A stretch of DNA of 64,000 nucleotides from Sphingomonadales bacterium. GTDB taxonomy: Bacteria; Bacteroidota; Bacteroidia; Chitinophagales; Chitinophagaceae. The position numbers were made by a program, and so were the translations under genes. The stretch is taken from positions 62,001 through 126,000 of the forward strand of contig VHBB01000005.1 in the NCBI GenBank assembly GCA_016872155.1, given 5' to 3'. Of this stretch, positions 61,708 to 64,000 are shown in pieces (position 1 is the first letter of the stretch; each line of letters begins with the position of its first letter). Below the pieces are notes generated by a model, which saw only the letters and a list, made by a program, of their open reading frames with translations, was not told the DNA's origin and did no database searches.

Positions 61708-62838
61708 TTGATACTCGTGGCCTCCTCTTCGTTGCATATCAAAAAGATCGGTCTTTACGCGCTGCGTATTCCGCTGATCGAACCTTTTATTACCTCGCTC
61801 GGCAGAGACGACGATGCGCTCAATGTAGTCGTTCGCATACAAACGCGCGAGGGTTTGGTCGGGTTTGGCGAGTGCAGCCCGTACATGCCCATCAACGGAG
61901 AAAGCCAAGAGACCTGTATGGCCATTGGCCGTTACTTTGGTCAGGCGCTGCTAGGGCGCAATGCACTCGATATCGATGCTTGTCTGGAACTACTCGATAG
62001 CATTGTCTATGCCAATAACAGTATAAAAAGTGCATTTGATATAGCGCTGCACGATCTGGCCTCGCAGGCCGCAGAGCTTCCGCTGTGGAAATATCTGAAT
62101 GGAGATAATACCAAGATCATCACGACTGACTATACCGTCAGCATCGGCGATCCCGACAAGATGGCCCTCGATGCCAAAAAGATCTTGGACTTGGGCTATC
62201 CGGCCATTAAAGTAAAGCTGGGCAAAAATGGAAAGACCGATGTGCTTCGCATGCAAGCCATCCGCAAAGCCGTGGGTCCGACCGTTCCGCTGCGCATCGA
62301 TGCCAACCAGGGATGGGCCGTAGCAGAAGCCATCGAAACGCTTCAGGCGCTGGGCCCGTTACAGATCGAACATTGCGAAGAGCCCATCTCTCGTTATTTG
62401 TATACATCGCTGCCACTCGTAAAAAAAGAAAGTCCCATTCCCATTATGGCCGATGAATGCTGCGGCGATCATCACGATGCGGCAAGACTGATCGCGCTAG
62501 AGGCCTGCGATTATTTCAATATCAAACTGGGAAAGGCCGGCGGTATACGAAATGGTGTACGAATAGTTCGACTGGCCGAAGCCGCCGGTATTAAATTACA
62601 GGTCGGGGCCATGATCGAATCACGTCTGGCTATGACCGCCTTTGCCCATTTTGCCTGCTGCAGCCCCCAGATCGTTCACTACGATTTTGATACGGCGCTT
62701 ATGTTCAGAGAAGACCCTGTTACGGGTGGTATTCGCTACGAAAAAAATGGAGTCATTAAACTACCAGAGGGCCCTGGCCTTGGTGCTACCATCAACGAAG
62801 AGTGGCTACAACGCATGGAGGCTATTCATCTGAGCTAA
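61708..62838 (+). CDS. Dipeptide epimerase, enolase superfamily
   Basis: Such enzymes epimerise the C-terminal residue of dipeptides, for example L-Ala-D/L-Glu. The 376-residue protein has the enolase-superfamily pattern: Lys base motif IKVKLGKNG (KxK, near residue 172), metal ligands in RIDANQGW, EHCEEP and MADECCGD, and the second Lys in NIKLGKAGG. The C-terminal DFDTALMFREDP is the DxD motif of dipeptide epimerases. The start is TTG at 61708 right after the peptidase stop, with a GTG at 61717 as alternative. Coupling to DPP7 points to peptide or murein-peptide use. The exact dipeptide is not decided. Confidence 0.92.
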   Translation: MILVASSSLHIKKIGLYALRIPLIEPFITSLGRDDDALNVVVRIQTREGLVGFGECSPYMPINGESQETCMAIGRYFGQALLGRNALDIDACLELLDSIVYANNSIKSAFDIALHDLASQAAELPLWKYLNGDNTKIITTDYTVSIGDPDKMALDAKKILDLGYPAIKVKLGKNGKTDVLRMQAIRKAVGPTVPLRIDANQGWAVAEAIETLQALGPLQIEHCEEPISRYLYTSLPLVKKESPIPIMADECCGDHHDAARLIALEACDYFNIKLGKAGGIRNGVRIVRLAEAAGIKLQVGAMIESRLAMTAFAHFACCSPQIVHYDFDTALMFREDPVTGGIRYEKNGVIKLPEGPGLGATINEEWLQRMEAIHLS

Positions 62839-62861
62839 TCACATATTATGTATCGCTCACT

Positions 62862-63836
62862 ATGTGGCAACGTGTACAAGATATTGTCAATTCCCTTTTC
62901 TGGACCCGGGCGCAGCACCAGGTCTTTGAGAACATGCTCACGCGCTACCGAAGGGCCAAACGATTTCGGGCCCAAAAGATCGTTGCACAAAATCTATTGC
63001 GCGATATCTTTTTTATTTTACTTGGTATCGTATCGGCCTCATTTGGCTTAAAAGGATTGCTGCTCCCTAATCATTTTATAGATGGTGGGGCCACAGGTAT
63101 ATCGCTGTTGTTAACAACGCTTAGCGCTACCCCGCTTTGGATCTTAATTCCGCTGGTCAATATCCCTTTTATTGTGATGGGTTACCGAATTATGGGTAGC
63201 ACATTCGCGATCAAGACAGCACTGGCCATTGCTGGACTAGCCCTCTGTCTGGCTTACATAGATTTTCCGCTGGTCACACAAGACAAGATACTGGTAGCCG
63301 TCTTTGGAGGTTTCTTCTTAGGAGCCGGTATTGGGCTGGCCGTACGAGGCGGCACAGTTATCGATGGCACCGAGGTACTCGCCATTTACCTAAGCAGAAA
63401 GCTCGGCACGACCATCGGAGATATTATTCTTGTCATCAACATTATCATTTTTTCGCTCGCGGCTTATTTATTGAACATCGAAGTGGCCCTATATTCCATC
63501 ATCACGTATATGGTGGCTTCAAAAATGCTGGACTTTATTGTAGAGGGCATCGAAGAATATATTGGGGTTACGATCGTATCATCGCACAGCGAAGAGATAA
63601 GAGAGATGATCATCAATGTAATGGGAAGGGGTGTTACCGTCTACCAAGGCAAGGGAGGATACGGCAAACGAGGAGAAAAAAGAAATCTGGATATTCTTTA
63701 CACGGTCATTACCCGATTAGAGATCAATAAGCTGAATACAGAAATAGAGAAGATAACACCAACCGCCTTTGTGGTCATGAATCCGGTCAAAGAAACAAAG
63801 GGAGGACAAATCAAGAAAAGGCCACTCAAGCATTAA
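62862..63836 (+). CDS. YitT-family membrane protein (DUF161/DUF2179)
   Basis: The 324-residue protein has an N-terminal cytosolic part (about 1-50), five to six spans (about 52-195, with GLLLPNHFIDGGATGISLLL and GIGLAVRGGTVIDGTEVLA), and a C-terminal DUF2179 domain (about 235-324, VTIVSSHSEEIREMIINVMGRGVTVYQGKGG). YitT proteins are of unknown function; some are linked to small-molecule or ion transport. I took the ATG at 62862, 23 bp after the epimerase stop. Its stop overlaps the convergent cysS end by 4 bp. Confidence 0.92.
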   Translation: MWQRVQDIVNSLFWTRAQHQVFENMLTRYRRAKRFRAQKIVAQNLLRDIFFILLGIVSASFGLKGLLLPNHFIDGGATGISLLLTTLSATPLWILIPLVNIPFIVMGYRIMGSTFAIKTALAIAGLALCLAYIDFPLVTQDKILVAVFGGFFLGAGIGLAVRGGTVIDGTEVLAIYLSRKLGTTIGDIILVINIIIFSLAAYLLNIEVALYSIITYMVASKMLDFIVEGIEEYIGVTIVSSHSEEIREMIINVMGRGVTVYQGKGGYGKRGEKRNLDILYTVITRLEINKLNTEIEKITPTAFVVMNPVKETKGGQIKKRPLKH

Positions 63837-64000
63837 TCGATTCGCCAAGTCATCTCTCCGCCCTTCTCATCCTTTACTTGTATTCCCACGGTCAACAAAC
63901 GATCGCGGATTTTATCGGAGGTTACAAAATCTTTTCGGTTACGCGCCTCTTTTCGAATATCGATCAGCAATTGCATTACGTGCTCTAACTTATCGTGACC
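63833..64000 (-). CDS. cysS: Cysteinyl-tRNA synthetase, C-terminal end (5' part outside window)
   Basis: The minus-strand frame from the window edge to the TAA at 63833-63835 encodes 55 residues: MQLLIDIRKEARNRKDFVTS near the start and DKIRDRLLTVGIQVKDEKGG before the end. This is the C-terminal helical region and tail of CysRS, with the conserved ARxxKDFxxSDxIRD pattern. The rest of the gene lies beyond 64000. It converges on the YitT gene, with a 4-bp overlap. Confidence 0.88.
   Translation of the reverse strand, partial: GHDKLEHVMQLLIDIRKEARNRKDFVTSDKIRDRLLTVGIQVKDEKGGEMTWRID

Overview
The window is a chromosomal segment from a Bacteroidota member, most likely of the Chitinophagaceae. The signs are many promoter-like boxes of the Bacteroidota type (TAnnTTTG) placed just before start codons, frequent TTG starts, an ATP synthase a subunit with an N-terminal signal peptide, a transketolase split into subunits, a mreBCD-mrdA-rodA cluster, a TonB receptor paired with a lipoprotein, an S46 dipeptidyl peptidase, and a GH18 lipoprotein. 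Gene density is high and GC is moderate. I see no rRNA, tRNA, CRISPR array, insertion sequence or prophage. The family placement rests on gene content only.

Layout. 0-5 kb: housekeeping (a flippase-like membrane protein cut by the window edge, ruvC, a HIT protein, greA, a 2-hydroxyacid dehydrogenase, rsmA, pdxA). 5-7.6 kb: an ABC-2 transporter with a LolA-like periplasmic protein. 7.7-12 kb: the ATP synthase operon atpB-E-F-H-A on the minus strand, without atpG after atpA. 12-16 kb: an ABC exporter behind a 752-residue exported protein with a caspase-like His/Cys C-terminus. 16-31.5 kb: a phosphate-themed stretch with a PhoB/PhoR-like two-component pair, ppk1-ppx, a TonB receptor with lipoprotein, a porin O/P homologue and DUF47-Pit, interrupted by a metallophosphoesterase/glycosyltransferase pair and two small unknowns. 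31.5-35.2 kb: galE, the transketolase C-terminal subunit, and an ECF sigma/membrane protein/Spy-like operon. 36-43 kb: rod-shape genes and purD. 43-48 kb: POT and OPT peptide transporters and an AlkB-type hydroxylase. 48-54 kb: serS, a cyclophilin, gcvH, a VanZ-like gene, prfA, an amidohydrolase and recO. 54-64 kb: an RND exporter, obgE, a Cys-rich miniprotein, GH18, S46 peptidase, dipeptide epimerase, a YitT protein and the 3' end of cysS.

The most interesting signal is regulatory. Direct repeats with exact 11-bp spacing lie upstream of the TonB receptor (four units), the porin/DUF47-Pit divergence, the phoB-like gene and ppx. An 11-bp period is the hallmark of PhoB/PhoP binding sites, and the repeats sit beside the phosphate genes, so I propose a Bacteroidota Pho box and a local Pho regulon. 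Other points are a terminator-like hairpin in the greA leader (compare GraL of Escherichia coli), a strong hairpin between atpE and atpF, and several promoter boxes placed so close to the start codon that the mRNAs should be leaderless.
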